Assembly (NCBI RefSeq): GCF_001425405.1
Contig: NZ_LMQP01000003.1
Location: forward strand, 387,715-451,714
Origin: Sphingomonas sp. Leaf412
GTDB lineage: Bacteria; Pseudomonadota; Alphaproteobacteria; Sphingomonadales; Sphingomonadaceae
Length of the DNA: 64,000 nucleotides
Reading direction: 5' to 3'
Under the pieces are notes generated by a model, which ran no database searches, was not told where the DNA came from, and saw only the letters and a program-made list of their open reading frames with translations. Position 1 is the stretch's first letter; the number at the start of each line of letters is the position of its first letter. Positions 43,225 to 52,373 of this stretch are shown here, one piece after another. A program made the position numbers and the translations under genes.

Positions 43225-43305
43225 CGTCACCCCGGCGAAGGCCGGGGCCTCGTGCCGCAGGGACGCTCCCTGCGGCACGAGATGCCGGCCTGCGCCGGCA
43301 TGACG
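43225..43305. repeat. Element A palindromic repeat between infB and rbfA
   Basis: A near-perfect palindrome: CGTCACCCCGGCGAAGGCC at one end, CCGGCCTGCGCCGGCATGAC at the other, and a long central stem CTCGTGCCGCAGGGA/TCCCTGCGGCACGAG around CGC. It sits inside an essential operon, so it must let enough transcription through or be a processing site. Confidence 0.8.
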
Positions 43306-43311
43306 TGATGT

Positions 43312-46074
43312 TTACAACGTGCGTTCGCGCAGTTCGACTTCGTAGGTTTCCAGGAAGTCGCCCGGCTTGATGTCGGTGAAGTTCTGCGTGAACGTGACAC
43401 CGCATTCCAGCCCGGCGCGGACCTCCGCCACATCGTCCTTGAACCGGCGCAGCGACGCGATCTCGCCCTGGTAGATGATGACGTCCGCCCGCGTGATGCG
43501 CGCCTTCAGCGCCTTGCGGATGACGCCCTCGACCACCAGCAGGCCCGCCGCGCGGCCATGCTTGCCCGCGGAGAACACCTCGCGGATTTCCGCGCGGCCC
43601 ACGACGGTCTCGAACGCCTCGGGCCCAAGCTCGCCGGCCATGCCCGCCCGGATCTCGTCGATCAGGTCGTAGATGACGTCGTAGTACTTCAGCGCCACCT
43701 TGTGCCGATCGGCGATCTGCCGCGCATTGGCGTTGGCGCGGACGTTGAAGCCGATGATCGGCGCACCCGAGGCCGAGGCCACGTTCACGTCGCTTTCGGT
43801 GATGCCGCCGACGCCCGAATGCAGGATCCGCGCCTTGATATCGTCGGTCGATATCTTGTTGATCGACGCCACGATCGCCTCGACCGTGCCCTGCGTATCC
43901 GCCTTCACGACCAGCGGATATTCGATCGCCTGGTTCGCCTTCAGCGCCGAGAACATCGATTCCAGGCTGGCGGGCGCGGACGTGGTGCGCTTCTGCGTCA
44001 GCACGCCCTGGCGATATTCCGCCACCTCGCGCGCGCGCGCCTCGTTCTCCACCACCTGCATCGGGTCGCCCGCCGACGGCGTGCCGGTCATGCCGAGGAT
44101 CTCGACCGGCATGGACGGGCCCGCCTCCTTCAGCTGGCGCCCCTTGTCGTCGACGATCGCGCGGACCTTCCCGCTTTCGGCGCCGATGACGAACACGTCG
44201 CCGACCTTCACGGTGCCGCGGGTGACCAGCACGGTCGCGACCGGGCCGCGGCCCTTGTCCAGCTTCGCCTCGACCACGATGCCCTCGGCCGCGCGATCGG
44301 GGTTGGCGGTCAGTTCCATCAACTCGGCCTGGAGCTGGATCTTCTCGATCAGGTCCTCGAGCCCGGTCTTCTTCAGCGCCGACACCTCGACGTCCTGCGT
44401 CTCGCCGCCCATGCTCTCGACCTGCACGTCCTCGCTCAGCAGGCGCTCGCGCACGCGCTGGGCATTGGCGTCGGGCTTGTCGACCTTGTTGATCGCCACG
44501 ATCATCGGCTTGCCCGCGGCGCGGGTGTGATTGATCGCCTCGATCGTCTGCGGCATCAGCCCGTCGTCGGCGGCCACCACCAGGACGACGATATCGGTCA
44601 CGTCCGCGCCGCGCGCGCGCATGGCCGAGAACGCCTCATGCCCCGGCGTGTCGAGGAAGGTGACCTTGGACTTGTCCTTCAGGGTCACCTGATACGCGCC
44701 GATATGCTGCGTGATGCCGCCGGCCTCGCCGCGCACCACGTCGGTGCCGCGCAGCGCGTCCAGCAGGCTGGTCTTGCCGTGGTCGACATGGCCCATGATC
44801 GTGACGACCGGGGGCCGCGGGCGCAGCTCGTCCGGCATGTCCTCGGTCGTGTCGAGCGCGAGGTCGATGTCGCTGTCGGACACACGGACGATGTTGTGGC
44901 CGAATTCGGTCACGAGGAGCTCGGCCGTATCCTGGTCGATCGTCTGCGTCATCGTGACGGGCGAGCCCATCTTGAACAGCGTCTTCACCAGGTCCGCGCC
45001 CTTTTCCGCCATGCGGTTGGCCAGTTCCTGGACGGTGATCGCCTCGGGCACCTGCACGTCGCGGACCATCTTGACCTGCGGTTCGCGCGGGCCGCCGAAG
45101 CCGCGCTTCTCCTTCTCGCGCGCGCGCTTCAGCGCGGCGAGGCTGCGCGCGCGGGCGCCGTCCTCGTTCAGGGCGCGCGTGACGGTCAGCTTGCCGCCGC
45201 GCCGCTCGTCTGCCTTGCGATCGCGCTGCGTCGGGGCGCCGCGCGCGGGCGTGCCGCCGCGCGGCGTCGCCTGGCCCGAGGGCAGCGCGCGGCCCGCGGT
45301 GCCGCCTGCCGTCGCGGGAGCGGCGGCGGAGACGGGCTCCGGCTTCGGCTCGGGCTTGGGCTGGGGCTTGGGGATTTCGGGACGCGCGACGGGCGAGAAG
45401 CGGCGCGGCGCGGGCATCGCCGGATCGCGCGCCAGTTCCACCACGGGCGGCGGGGGCGGCGGCGCGGCGGGCGTCGGCGCGGGAGCGGGCGTCGCCGCCA
45501 CGGGTGCCGGAGCCGGAGCCGGAGCCACCGGGGTCGCAGGCGTGGGCGTGGGGGCGGGCGCCGGGGCGGGCGTCGTGGTGGCCTGGGCCGGTGCCGGCGC
45601 GTCCGCCACGGGGGCGGGCGGCGCAGCGGGTTCGGGCGCCGGCGCGGGCTCGGGCGCCTTCGCGGCCTCCGCCTCGGCGCGCGCGCGCTCCTCGATGCGA
45701 CGCTGCGCTTCCTCGGCGGCGCGCTGCTTCTCCGATTCCTCGCGACGACGCGATTCCTCCAGCGAATGCATCCGCTGATCCTCGGCATCGCGCAGCATCC
45801 GCGCCTGCCGCTCCTGCGCGGTCTCGCCCGACGGGGCGGGGCGCGGGGCGGGGGCGGCCGGGGCGGGCGGCGGGGGCGCCGCGACCGGTTCCGGCGTCGG
45901 TTCCGGGGCGGCACCCTGCGGACCGAGCACGCGGCGACGCTTCACCTCGACCACCACCGTATTGCTACGGCCGTGGCTGAAGCTCTGCTTCACCTTGCCG
46001 GTCTCGACCGTGCGCTTCACGCCCAGCGGCGCGCGCATCCCGAGTTTCGGCTTGTCGTTGTCGGTCTCGCTCAC
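43312..46074 (-). CDS. infB: Translation initiation factor IF-2
   Basis: GTPase of 920 residues that places initiator tRNA on the ribosome. Residues 1-60 contain the alphaproteobacterial start ([32 protein letters not shown]). Residues 60-300 are a low-complexity Pro/Ala/Glu linker. Then the IF2-N helix bundle ([23 protein letters not shown]) and the G domain (GHVDHGKTS near 425, [18 protein letters not shown]) follow. The C-terminal initiator-tRNA domain includes [16 protein letters not shown] and [16 protein letters not shown]. Its ATG overlaps the ylxR stop. Confidence 0.97.
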   Translation of the reverse strand: MSETDNDKPKLGMRAPLGVKRTVETGKVKQSFSHGRSNTVVVEVKRRRVLGPQGAAPEPTPEPVAAPPPPAPAAPAPRPAPSGETAQERQARMLRDAEDQRMHSLEESRRREESEKQRAAEEAQRRIEERARAEAEAAKAPEPAPAPEPAAPPAPVADAPAPAQATTTPAPAPAPTPTPATPVAPAPAPAPVAATPAPAPTPAAPPPPPPVVELARDPAMPAPRRFSPVARPEIPKPQPKPEPKPEPVSAAAPATAGGTAGRALPSGQATPRGGTPARGAPTQRDRKADERRGGKLTVTRALNEDGARARSLAALKRAREKEKRGFGGPREPQVKMVRDVQVPEAITVQELANRMAEKGADLVKTLFKMGSPVTMTQTIDQDTAELLVTEFGHNIVRVSDSDIDLALDTTEDMPDELRPRPPVVTIMGHVDHGKTSLLDALRGTDVVRGEAGGITQHIGAYQVTLKDKSKVTFLDTPGHEAFSAMRARGADVTDIVVLVVAADDGLMPQTIEAINHTRAAGKPMIVAINKVDKPDANAQRVRERLLSEDVQVESMGGETQDVEVSALKKTGLEDLIEKIQLQAELMELTANPDRAAEGIVVEAKLDKGRGPVATVLVTRGTVKVGDVFVIGAESGKVRAIVDDKGRQLKEAGPSMPVEILGMTGTPSAGDPMQVVENEARAREVAEYRQGVLTQKRTTSAPASLESMFSALKANQAIEYPLVVKADTQGTVEAIVASINKISTDDIKARILHSGVGGITESDVNVASASGAPIIGFNVRANANARQIADRHKVALKYYDVIYDLIDEIRAGMAGELGPEAFETVVGRAEIREVFSAGKHGRAAGLLVVEGVIRKALKARITRADVIIYQGEIASLRRFKDDVAEVRAGLECGVTFTQNFTDIKPGDFLETYEVELRERTL

Positions 46075-46778
46075 TCAAAATCCTCGTCTGTCGTCACGGC
46101 CGTTCGCACCCGGTCCGGACCGGGCGCCGATGCCCCCTGCGCGGCCGTAGCGCAAGGTGCGGGGATGGGATCAGGGCCGATAAAATGCAGCCAGCGCGAC
46201 AGGGCTTCCCCCGTTCGCGCTGCGGCCGCACGGTCGATGACGCCGATATGTACCACATTGTCGCGGCCCAGCGCCAACGCCAATATGGTGCGCGGCACCG
46301 GCAGCGCCAACCCCCTGAGGTCGGAGCCTTCGCGATCGCTGCCCACGCGCCACGCCTGCGCCAGTTTCCGCGCGCCGTCGTCGCTCGCGTCCTCGGCGTG
46401 ATACAGCGCGTGGAGCTTGCCCGACCGCGCCGCCTGCTCGATCCGCTCCGATCCCGTCAGGACGGTGCCCGCGCGCGATTCGAGGCCCAGCCGGTCGAGC
46501 GCGTTGCGTTCGAGCGCGGCGGCGATGCGCGCGGGCAGATCGTCCGCGACCTTCAGCTCGTTGTCGCGGAACGCGCGGGCGAGCGCGCCGCGCAACCGGC
46601 CCTTCGCGACCGCCAGTTCCAGCTGCGCGCGCGTGACGCCGATCCACGCCCCGCGCCCGGGCGCCTTCGCCCGCACGTCGGGCAGGATGCTACCGTCGGG
46701 CGCGAGCGCGAGGCGGATGAGCGCGTGCGCGGGCGCGCGGTCGCGAGTGAGGATGCAGGAGCGGACGGGGTCGGTCAT
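46071..46778 (-). CDS. ylxR: YlxR (DUF448) RNA-binding protein, fused to an L7Ae-like domain
   Basis: A protein of 235 residues. The N-terminal DUF448/YlxR domain (1-85) has RSCILTRDRAPAHALIRLALAPDG, and RAKAPGRGAWIGVTRAQLELAVAKGRL. Residues 95-190 resemble the ribosomal L7Ae-like fold often attached in alphaproteobacteria (LESRAGTVLTGSERIEQAARSGKLHALYHAEDASDDGARKL split over helix-strand pairs). The tail is disordered. ATG 46778 starts the conserved domain. Normally adjacent to nusA, here separated by 810 bases holding the GIY-YIG gene and a tautomerase gene. Coupled to infB by ATGA. Confidence 0.88.
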   Translation of the reverse strand: MTDPVRSCILTRDRAPAHALIRLALAPDGSILPDVRAKAPGRGAWIGVTRAQLELAVAKGRLRGALARAFRDNELKVADDLPARIAAALERNALDRLGLESRAGTVLTGSERIEQAARSGKLHALYHAEDASDDGARKLAQAWRVGSDREGSDLRGLALPVPRTILALALGRDNVVHIGVIDRAAAARTGEALSRWLHFIGPDPIPAPCATAAQGASAPGPDRVRTAVTTDEDFE

Positions 46779-46792
46779 GCTGTGATCCCGTT

Positions 46793-46889
46793 CGTCATGC
46801 CGGCCTTGTGCCGGGGTCCATCGTGCCACCAGGACGAACGCCGGTCGCACTCGCGGACGGATGGACCCCGGATCAAGTCCGGGGTGACG
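46793..46889. repeat. Element A palindromic repeat, left of the GIY-YIG gene
   Basis: CGTCATGCCGGCCTTGTGCC opens and CCGGGGTGACG closes. The hairpin ACCCCGGATCAAGTCCGGGGT forms the right end, and GGTCCATCGTGCC/GGATGGACC the inner pair. It lies 39 bases upstream of the GIY-YIG start. Confidence 0.78.
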
Positions 46890-46927
46890 GGGGATTGTGC
46901 GACGGTGTCGCGCCCGGCAATCTGCGG

Positions 46928-47236
46928 ATGATGAGGGAGCGGCAACCTTGCGTCTACATCCTGGCGAGCGGCCATTACGGCACGTTGTACGTCGGCGTAA
47001 CGTCCGACCTTCTTGCCCGTCTCATCCAGCATCGCGACGGCACCTTCGCGGGGTTCACCAGCCGCTACGGCGTCATGCGCCTCGTCTGGTTCGACATGGC
47101 CGACACGATGGAGGCCGCCATCGCGACCGAGAAACGGATCAAGAAATGGCGTCGCGACTGGAAGATCGACCTGATCGAACGCGGCAATCCCCGCTGGGAG
47201 GATCTGGCGACCGGTTTCGGTCTGCCGCGTCTGTAG
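46928..47236 (+). CDS. GIY-YIG nuclease family protein (UPF0213-like)
   Basis: A single-domain nuclease of 102 residues. The GIY-like motif is VYIL (9-12) and YIG-like is YVG (21-23). Arg31 and His35 (LLARLIQHRDG) and Glu68 (ATEKRIKKWRR) are the expected catalytic and metal residues. It ends in NPRWEDLATGFG as in the URI/UPF0213 group. The length fits a stand-alone domain. ATG 46928 or 46931. It is the only plus-strand gene inside the minus-strand nusA-ylxR-infB operon and has an element A copy on each side (46793-46889, 47242-47338). That layout suggests arrival as, or association with, a mobile unit. Confidence 0.88.
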   Translation: MMRERQPCVYILASGHYGTLYVGVTSDLLARLIQHRDGTFAGFTSRYGVMRLVWFDMADTMEAAIATEKRIKKWRRDWKIDLIERGNPRWEDLATGFGLPRL

Positions 47237-47241
47237 CGATC

Positions 47242-47338
47242 CGTCATGCCGGGCCCGACCCGGAATCCATCGCGCCGCGCTGGCCCCGATCCGGGGAGCA
47301 TGCGGCACGATGGACCCCGGCTCGCGGCCGGGGTGACG
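47242..47338. repeat. Element A palindromic repeat, right of the GIY-YIG gene
   Basis: CGTCATGCCGGGCCCGACCC opens and GGCCGGGGTGACG closes, with end hairpins CCGGGCCCGACCCGG and CCCCGGCTCGCGGCCGGGG. It starts 6 bases after the nuclease stop codon and is in the same orientation as the left copy. Confidence 0.78.
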
Positions 47339-47363
47339 ATGGATCGGTGAGCGCCCTAGCGCC

Positions 47364-47588
47364 TCATCGGTTGGGAACCGCATGCGCGTCTCCCTTTTTG
47401 GCGTCGCGATCGACCAGCAGGATGCCGCCCGCGCCGTAATTCTCCGTCGACACTTCCTCGATCACGATCTGTACCGCGGCCGGGTTCTTGCCCAGCCGCG
47501 ACACGAGCGAGGACGTGACGTCGGCCACGATCCCCGCCTTCTGCTCCCTGCTCGCGGAGCCCGATATCCTGATCGAGACGAACGGCAT
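47364..47588 (-). CDS. 4-oxalocrotonate tautomerase family protein
   Basis: A tautomerase-superfamily protein of 74 residues. After the initiator Met comes Pro (MPFVSIRISG), the catalytic N-terminal proline of this fold. Then come SREQKAGIVADVTSSLVSRLGKNPAAVQIVIEEVSTENYGAGG with the usual helix-strand layout, and a longer C-terminal tail (VDRDAKKGDAHAVPNR). The reaction is keto-enol tautomerisation of an unknown substrate. Its ATG overlaps the nusA stop by one base (TGATG), so it is translated with nusA, an unusual partner. Confidence 0.88.
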   Translation of the reverse strand: MPFVSIRISGSASREQKAGIVADVTSSLVSRLGKNPAAVQIVIEEVSTENYGAGGILLVDRDAKKGDAHAVPNR

Positions 47589-49216
47589 CAGGCGTCCGAT
47601 CCCTCCGTCGCGTCGGTTTCGGCCACGGCGGGTTCCTCGTCCGCGAACCAGTGCGCACGCGCGGCCATGATGATCTCGTTCCCCTGCTCGTCGGACAGGC
47701 CGTATTCGCCCAGCACGCCGCCCTTGTTCTCGGGACGGTCGGTGCGGCGCGGGGCCTCGTCGTTGCGGCGGCGCGGTTCGGCGCGCTTCTTCTCGACCAG
47801 TTCGTCGGTGGCGAGGTCGGCCAGGTCGTCGAGCGTCTTGATGCCCGCCTTGCCCAGCGTCACCAGCATCGCCTCGGTCAGGTACGGCAGCTCGGCCAGC
47901 GCGTCCTCGACGCCCAGTGCCTGCCGCTCCTCGCGATTGGCGACTTCCTTGCGCTCCAACGCCTCGGCGGCGCGGTTCTGCAACTCGGCCGCCAGGTCGT
48001 CGTCGAAGCCCTCGATACCGGCCAGTTCGTCCAGCTCGACATAGGCGACCTCTTCCAGCGCGCCGAAGCCCTCGGCGACCAGCAGCTGTGCCAGCGTCTC
48101 GTCCACGTCCAGCTCGTTCTGGAACAGCTCGCTGTTCTGGACGAACTCCTTCTGCCGCTTCTCGCTCGCGTCCTGTTCGGTCAGGATGTCGATGCCCTTG
48201 CCGGTCAGCTGGCTGGCGAGGCGGACGTTCTGGCCGCGGCGACCGATCGCGAGGCTGAGCTGGTCGTCGGGAACGACGACCTCGATCCGGTCCTCCTCCT
48301 CGTCGATCACGACGCGCGCGACGTTGGCGGGCTGGAGCGCGTTGACGACGAAGGTTGCGGTGTCGGGCGACCAGGGGATGATGTCGATCTTCTCGCCCTG
48401 CATCTCCTGCACGACGGCCTGCACGCGGCTGCCCTTCATGCCGACGCAGGCGCCGACGGGGTCGATCGAGCTGTCGTGGCTGATGACCCCGATCTTCGCA
48501 CGGCTGCCGGGATCGCGTGCCGCGGCCTTGATCTCGATGATGCCGTCGTAGATTTCGGGCACTTCCTGCGCGAACAGCTTCTTCATGAAGTCGGGGTGCG
48601 CGCGGCTGAGGAAGATCTGCGGCCCGCGGTTCTCGCGCACCACCTTCAGGATCAGCGACCGGATGCGGTCGTTGACGCGCACCACTTCGCGCGGGATCTG
48701 CGCGTCGCGGCGGATCACGCCCTCGGCGCGACCCAGGTCGACGACGACATGGCCGAATTCCACGCGCTTGACGACACCGGTGATGATCTCGCCCGCGCGG
48801 TCCTTGAATTCCTCATACTGGCGCTCGCGCTCCGCATCGCGGACCTTCTGGAAGATCGTCTGCTTCGCGGCCTGCGCCTGGATGCGGCCGAACTCGATCG
48901 GGGGCAGGGGATCGACCAGATAGTCGCCGACCTTCGCGCCGGGTTGCAGCTTCTCCGCCCCCTTCAGGTCGACCTGCTTGTACAGGTCGTCGACCTCCTC
49001 GACCACTTCCACGACACGCCACAGGCGAAGGTCGCCGTTGCTGGCGTCCAGCTTCGCGCGGATGTCCATTTCCTGGCCGTAGCGGGTGCGGGCGGCGCGC
49101 TGGATCGCGTCCTCCATCGCCTCGATCACGATCGCGCGATCGATCATCTTCTCGGTCGCGACCGAATTGGCGATCGCGATCAGTTCCGCGCGGTTGGCGG
49201 TGACGCCCGTGGCCAT
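47588..49216 (-). CDS. nusA: Transcription termination/antitermination protein NusA
   Basis: RNA polymerase-binding protein of 542 residues. N-terminal domain (about 1-125) with ANSVATEKMIDRAIVIEAMEDAIQRAARTRYG, S1 domain (GEIITGVVKRVEFGHVVVDLG), KH1 (GVISHDSSIDPVGACVGMKGSRVQAVVQEM), KH2 (DDQLSLAIGRRGQNVRLASQLTG), and C-terminal acidic helical repeats (LLVAEGFGALEEVAYVELDELAGIEGFD, then a second unit). A charged tail with RRRNDEAPRRTDRPE follows. ATG 49216 is 1 base after the rimP stop codon. Confidence 0.96.
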   Translation of the reverse strand: MATGVTANRAELIAIANSVATEKMIDRAIVIEAMEDAIQRAARTRYGQEMDIRAKLDASNGDLRLWRVVEVVEEVDDLYKQVDLKGAEKLQPGAKVGDYLVDPLPPIEFGRIQAQAAKQTIFQKVRDAERERQYEEFKDRAGEIITGVVKRVEFGHVVVDLGRAEGVIRRDAQIPREVVRVNDRIRSLILKVVRENRGPQIFLSRAHPDFMKKLFAQEVPEIYDGIIEIKAAARDPGSRAKIGVISHDSSIDPVGACVGMKGSRVQAVVQEMQGEKIDIIPWSPDTATFVVNALQPANVARVVIDEEEDRIEVVVPDDQLSLAIGRRGQNVRLASQLTGKGIDILTEQDASEKRQKEFVQNSELFQNELDVDETLAQLLVAEGFGALEEVAYVELDELAGIEGFDDDLAAELQNRAAEALERKEVANREERQALGVEDALAELPYLTEAMLVTLGKAGIKTLDDLADLATDELVEKKRAEPRRRNDEAPRRTDRPENKGGVLGEYGLSDEQGNEIIMAARAHWFADEEPAVAETDATEGSDA

Positions 49217-49217
49217 G

Positions 49218-49796
49218 TTACCGGTTATCCTCTTCTTCCCCATCCGCGTCCGCGGATACGTCGTGAAATTCTTCCTCGTCCGCCCCGTCCATCGACAGCG
49301 GGACGGTCGCGGCGATCAGCTTGTCCGTCAGCACCAGCTTCGCGTCGGCGATCCCGGCGAAGGGCACGTGCGCCAGCTCGCCGGTGCGGTTGCGGATCGC
49401 GATGTCCTGCCCCGTCACGCCCTCCAGCTCGCCGCGGAACTGCTTCTGCCCGTCCAGCGGCTCGTTCAGGACGATCCGCGCCTCGTGCCCGACCCAGTCG
49501 GCGAAATCGCCCAGCCGCGTCAGCGGACGATCGATGCCCGGCGACGACACCTCCAGCCGGTACGCGCCCTCTATCGGATCGCGCCCGGCGGCTTCGAGTT
49601 CGTCCAGGACGTCCGAGATGCGGCGCGACAGCGTGGCGCAATCCTCGATCACCAGCTGCCGCGTGTCGGGCCGTTCGGCCATGATCTGCAACGTCCGTTC
49701 GTCGCCCCGACCCATCAGCCGCACGCGCACCAGGTCGAAGCCCAGCGCGGACGCCTCGGGCTCGATCAATGCGGTCAAAGCGGTGATGTCGGCCAA
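49218..49796 (-). CDS. rimP: Ribosome maturation factor RimP
   Basis: A protein of 192 residues for 30S subunit assembly. N-terminal domain: ALIEPEASALGFDLVRVRLMGRGDERTLQIMAERPD, then VIEDCATLSRRISDVLDEL and YRLEVSSPGIDRPLTRLGDFADWVGHEARIVL. C-terminal SH3-like domain (GQKQFRGELEGVTGQDIAIRN) and an acidic tail (EEEFHDVSADADGEEED). The start is TTG 49796, the only codon just before the conserved part, with GAAGG about ten bases upstream. First gene of the rimP-nusA operon. Confidence 0.92.
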   Translation of the reverse strand: MADITALTALIEPEASALGFDLVRVRLMGRGDERTLQIMAERPDTRQLVIEDCATLSRRISDVLDELEAAGRDPIEGAYRLEVSSPGIDRPLTRLGDFADWVGHEARIVLNEPLDGQKQFRGELEGVTGQDIAIRNRTGELAHVPFAGIADAKLVLTDKLIAATVPLSMDGADEEEFHDVSADADGEEEDNR

Positions 49797-49976
49797 GATA
49801 CACGAACCTTCGGGCAAAGCGGTTTCGCCGCCGCGGGGCCAGCCCCGCGACCCCTTCGCATCTGACGATGTAAGAGAAAGCCCGACCGGTATAGCCGCGT
49901 GGCGCCCGCTTCGCAAGCGGCGGAACCATGCGTCGGCGGGGGCTTTACATCCGCACGTCGCAAAAGGGTATCGCCG

Positions 49977-51137
49977 ATGATCCGCCGTTCCTCCATCCTC
50001 GTCGCGCTGGCCGTCGTGGCCGCCTCCTCGACCGCCTGCTCGGCGCAGGCTCCCGCGGCGTCCGCGGCGCTGCCGTTCACCGCGACGCCGGTGGCGGATT
50101 TCGATTCGCCCTGGGCGCTGGCGTTCCTGCCCGACGGGCGCGTGCTGGTGACCGAGAAGGATGGACGGATGCTGCTGCTGTCCGCCGACGCGAAGCGCCG
50201 GCAGACCGTGGCGACGATCCCGGTCGACGCGGCGGGGCAGGGGGGATTGATGGACGTCGTCCCAGCGCCCGACTTCCCCACCAGCGGCCGCGTGTATTTC
50301 AGCTATTCGGCGGCCGGGCCGGGCGGGAAGGGCGTGATCCTGGCGCGTGGACGGTTGCGCCCCGATGGCGGCGGCGACGGCGGCGGCGAACGGCTGGGCG
50401 AGATCGAGGCGCTGTATCGTGCGGCGCCGTTCGTGGAGGGGAACGGCCATTATTCCGGCCGCATCGCCTTCTCCCCCGACGGCCGATACCTGTTCTTCAC
50501 CGCGGGCGAGCGGCAGAAGTTCGCGCCCGCGCAGGACAAGTCGGCATCGCTGGGTAAGGTCCTGCGGCTGACGCTGGACGGGAAGCCCGCGACGGGCAAT
50601 CCGCTGGCGAGCCAGGGCTTCAGGCCCGAGACGTGGAGCTACGGCCACCGCAACCTGCTGGGCATCGCGTTCGATGCGCAGGGGAATCTGTGGGAGCAGG
50701 AGATGGGCCCCAAGGGCGGGGACGAGCTGAACCTGATCGTGGCGGGGAAGAACTACGGCTATCCCAACGTGTCCAACGGCGACCATTACGACGGCCGCCC
50801 GATCCCCGACCATGCGCCCGGCGACGGATACGAGGCGCCGAAAGTGTCATGGAATCCGGTCATCAGCCCGGCGGGCCTCATGATCTATTCCGGCGACCTG
50901 TTCCCGCAGTGGAAGGGCGACGCATTCATCGGCGGCCTTTCGTCCAAGGCGCTGGTACGCGTCGACCTGAACGGTACCGCGGCCGCGAAGGGCGACCAGT
51001 GGGACATGGGGCAGCGGATCCGCGACGTCGCACAGGCGCCCGACGGCGCGATCTGGATCATCGAGGACGGCGCGCAGGGATCGCAGGGGCGGCTGCTGAA
51101 GCTGACCCCGCCCGCATCGGCAGGGGCGGCGAAGTGA
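49977..51137 (+). CDS. PQQ-dependent aldose sugar dehydrogenase-like protein
   Basis: Periplasmic soluble glucose-dehydrogenase-type beta-propeller, 386 residues. A signal peptide with cysteine (about 1-21, ASSTACSA) suggests a lipoprotein. Family motifs: SPWALAFLPDGRVLVTEKDGRM, GQGGLMDVVPAPDF, YFSYSAAGPGGKGVILARGRL, NGHYSGRIAFSPDGRYLFFTAGERQ, WSYGHRNLLGIAFD, LWEQEMGPKGGDELNLI and GLMIYSGDLFPQWKGDAFIGG. ATG 49977 follows AAAAGGG. It resembles E. coli YliI (aldose sugar dehydrogenase). No PQQ synthesis gene is seen here. Confidence 0.9.
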   Translation: MIRRSSILVALAVVAASSTACSAQAPAASAALPFTATPVADFDSPWALAFLPDGRVLVTEKDGRMLLLSADAKRRQTVATIPVDAAGQGGLMDVVPAPDFPTSGRVYFSYSAAGPGGKGVILARGRLRPDGGGDGGGERLGEIEALYRAAPFVEGNGHYSGRIAFSPDGRYLFFTAGERQKFAPAQDKSASLGKVLRLTLDGKPATGNPLASQGFRPETWSYGHRNLLGIAFDAQGNLWEQEMGPKGGDELNLIVAGKNYGYPNVSNGDHYDGRPIPDHAPGDGYEAPKVSWNPVISPAGLMIYSGDLFPQWKGDAFIGGLSSKALVRVDLNGTAAAKGDQWDMGQRIRDVAQAPDGAIWIIEDGAQGSQGRLLKLTPPASAGAAK

Positions 51138-52336
51138 GGCGCCGGGCAGCCGCGCTGGGCGCGGGCGCGCTGGCGCTGGCGGTATTGGCGTCGTGCGGCG
51201 GGGACGGGGACGGGGGCACGCCCGCTCCGGCGCCGGGCCCGCTGCCGAGCCCGTCCGCCACCGCCTCGCCCGAACCGTTGCCCAGCCCGTCCGCCTCCCC
51301 CGGCGTCACGGGCGTCTCGCGGACCACGATCGCGACGTTCGACAATCCGTGGGCGATGACGTTCCTGCCCGACGGCCGGATCCTGGTGACCGAGAAGGGC
51401 GGCGCGCTGCGCCTGGTCACCGCAGCGGGCGCGGTGTCGGCGCCGGTCGGCGGGTTGCCAGCGGTGGCGGCGGGCGGGCAGGGCGGCCTGCTCGACGTCG
51501 CGCTGGACCCCGCACATGCGACGAACCGGCGCGTGTGGTGGAGCTTTTCCGAGGCGGGCAGCGGGGGCAAGGGACTGGCGGTCGCGCGTGGCACGCTAAC
51601 GGAGGCGGCGTCGGGCGCGGCGTTGTCCGATGTTCGTGTGATCTGGCGGCAGGACCCGAAGGTATCGGGCGACGGCCATTTCGGCGGGCGCATCGCCTTT
51701 TCCCCCGATGGGAAGCTGTTCGTGTCCGCGGGCGAGCGGCAGCAGGGCGCGCCGGCGCAGGACCTGTCGAAGACGCTGGGCAAGATCGTGCGGCTGAACC
51801 TGGACGGGAGCGTGCCGTCGGACAATCCGTTCGTCGGGACCGCGGGCGCGAAGGGCGAGATCTGGTCCTACGGCCATCGCAACCCCTACGGCCTGGTGTT
51901 CGCGGGCGACGGCCGCCTGTTCGAAAGCGAGATGGGGCCGGAGGGCGGCGACGAGTTCAACCTGGTCCGGCGCGGCGCCGATTACGGGTGGGATGCCGTG
52001 TCGGAAGGCAGCCGCTACGGCGGCGCGCCCTATCCGCGGCATTCCACCAACCCGGCACTGGCCGCGCCCCTGATCGCGTGGACGCCGGTGATCTCGCCGG
52101 GCGGCATGATCCAGTATCGCGGCACGCGCTTCTCGGGCTGGACCGGCGATTTCGTGCTGGCGGGCCTGACCGCGCAGGGGCTGGTGCGCGTGCGCGTGAG
52201 CGGCGGCACCGCGACGGATGCGGGGCGCGTGGCGCTGGGCGCGCGCATCCGCGAGGTGGAGGAGGGCCCCGACGGCGCGTTGTGGGTGCTGGAGGACGGC
52301 GCCAACGGGCGGTTGATCCGGCTGGACCCGGCGTGA
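51134..52336 (+). CDS. Second PQQ-dependent sugar dehydrogenase-like lipoprotein
   Basis: A paralogue of the preceding gene, 400 residues. Signal peptide with lipobox LASC near residue 20, a Pro/Ser-rich linker (about 28-60), then the same propeller: NPWAMTFLPDGRILVTEKGGALRL, GQGGLLDVALDPAHA, DGHFGGRIAFSPDGKLFVSAGERQ, WSYGHRNPYGLVF, LFESEMGPEGGDEFNLV and GGMIQYRGTRFSGWTGDFVLAGL. GTG 51134 overlaps the previous stop (GTGA), so the pair is translated together. Tandem duplication with divergence is likely. Confidence 0.9.
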   Translation: MRRRAAALGAGALALAVLASCGGDGDGGTPAPAPGPLPSPSATASPEPLPSPSASPGVTGVSRTTIATFDNPWAMTFLPDGRILVTEKGGALRLVTAAGAVSAPVGGLPAVAAGGQGGLLDVALDPAHATNRRVWWSFSEAGSGGKGLAVARGTLTEAASGAALSDVRVIWRQDPKVSGDGHFGGRIAFSPDGKLFVSAGERQQGAPAQDLSKTLGKIVRLNLDGSVPSDNPFVGTAGAKGEIWSYGHRNPYGLVFAGDGRLFESEMGPEGGDEFNLVRRGADYGWDAVSEGSRYGGAPYPRHSTNPALAAPLIAWTPVISPGGMIQYRGTRFSGWTGDFVLAGLTAQGLVRVRVSGGTATDAGRVALGARIREVEEGPDGALWVLEDGANGRLIRLDPA

Positions 52337-52342
52337 CGCCAG

Positions 52343-52364
52343 CCCCTCCCGCCCGTGGGAGGGG
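52343..52364. terminator. Hairpin between convergent genes
   Basis: CCCCTCCC (52343-52350) pairs with GGGAGGGG (52357-52364) around GCCCGT. It lies between the dehydrogenase and thioesterase genes that converge here, so it may end both transcripts. No T tract is seen. Confidence 0.45.
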
Positions 52365-52373
52365 AGGAGAGGG

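Noticed and set aside
43558-46401. Plus-strand open frame of 947 codons opposite infB
   Set aside because: Antisense to the well-supported infB. Its His/Arg/Leu-rich repetitive composition is an artefact of the infB reading frame and Pro/Ala linker.
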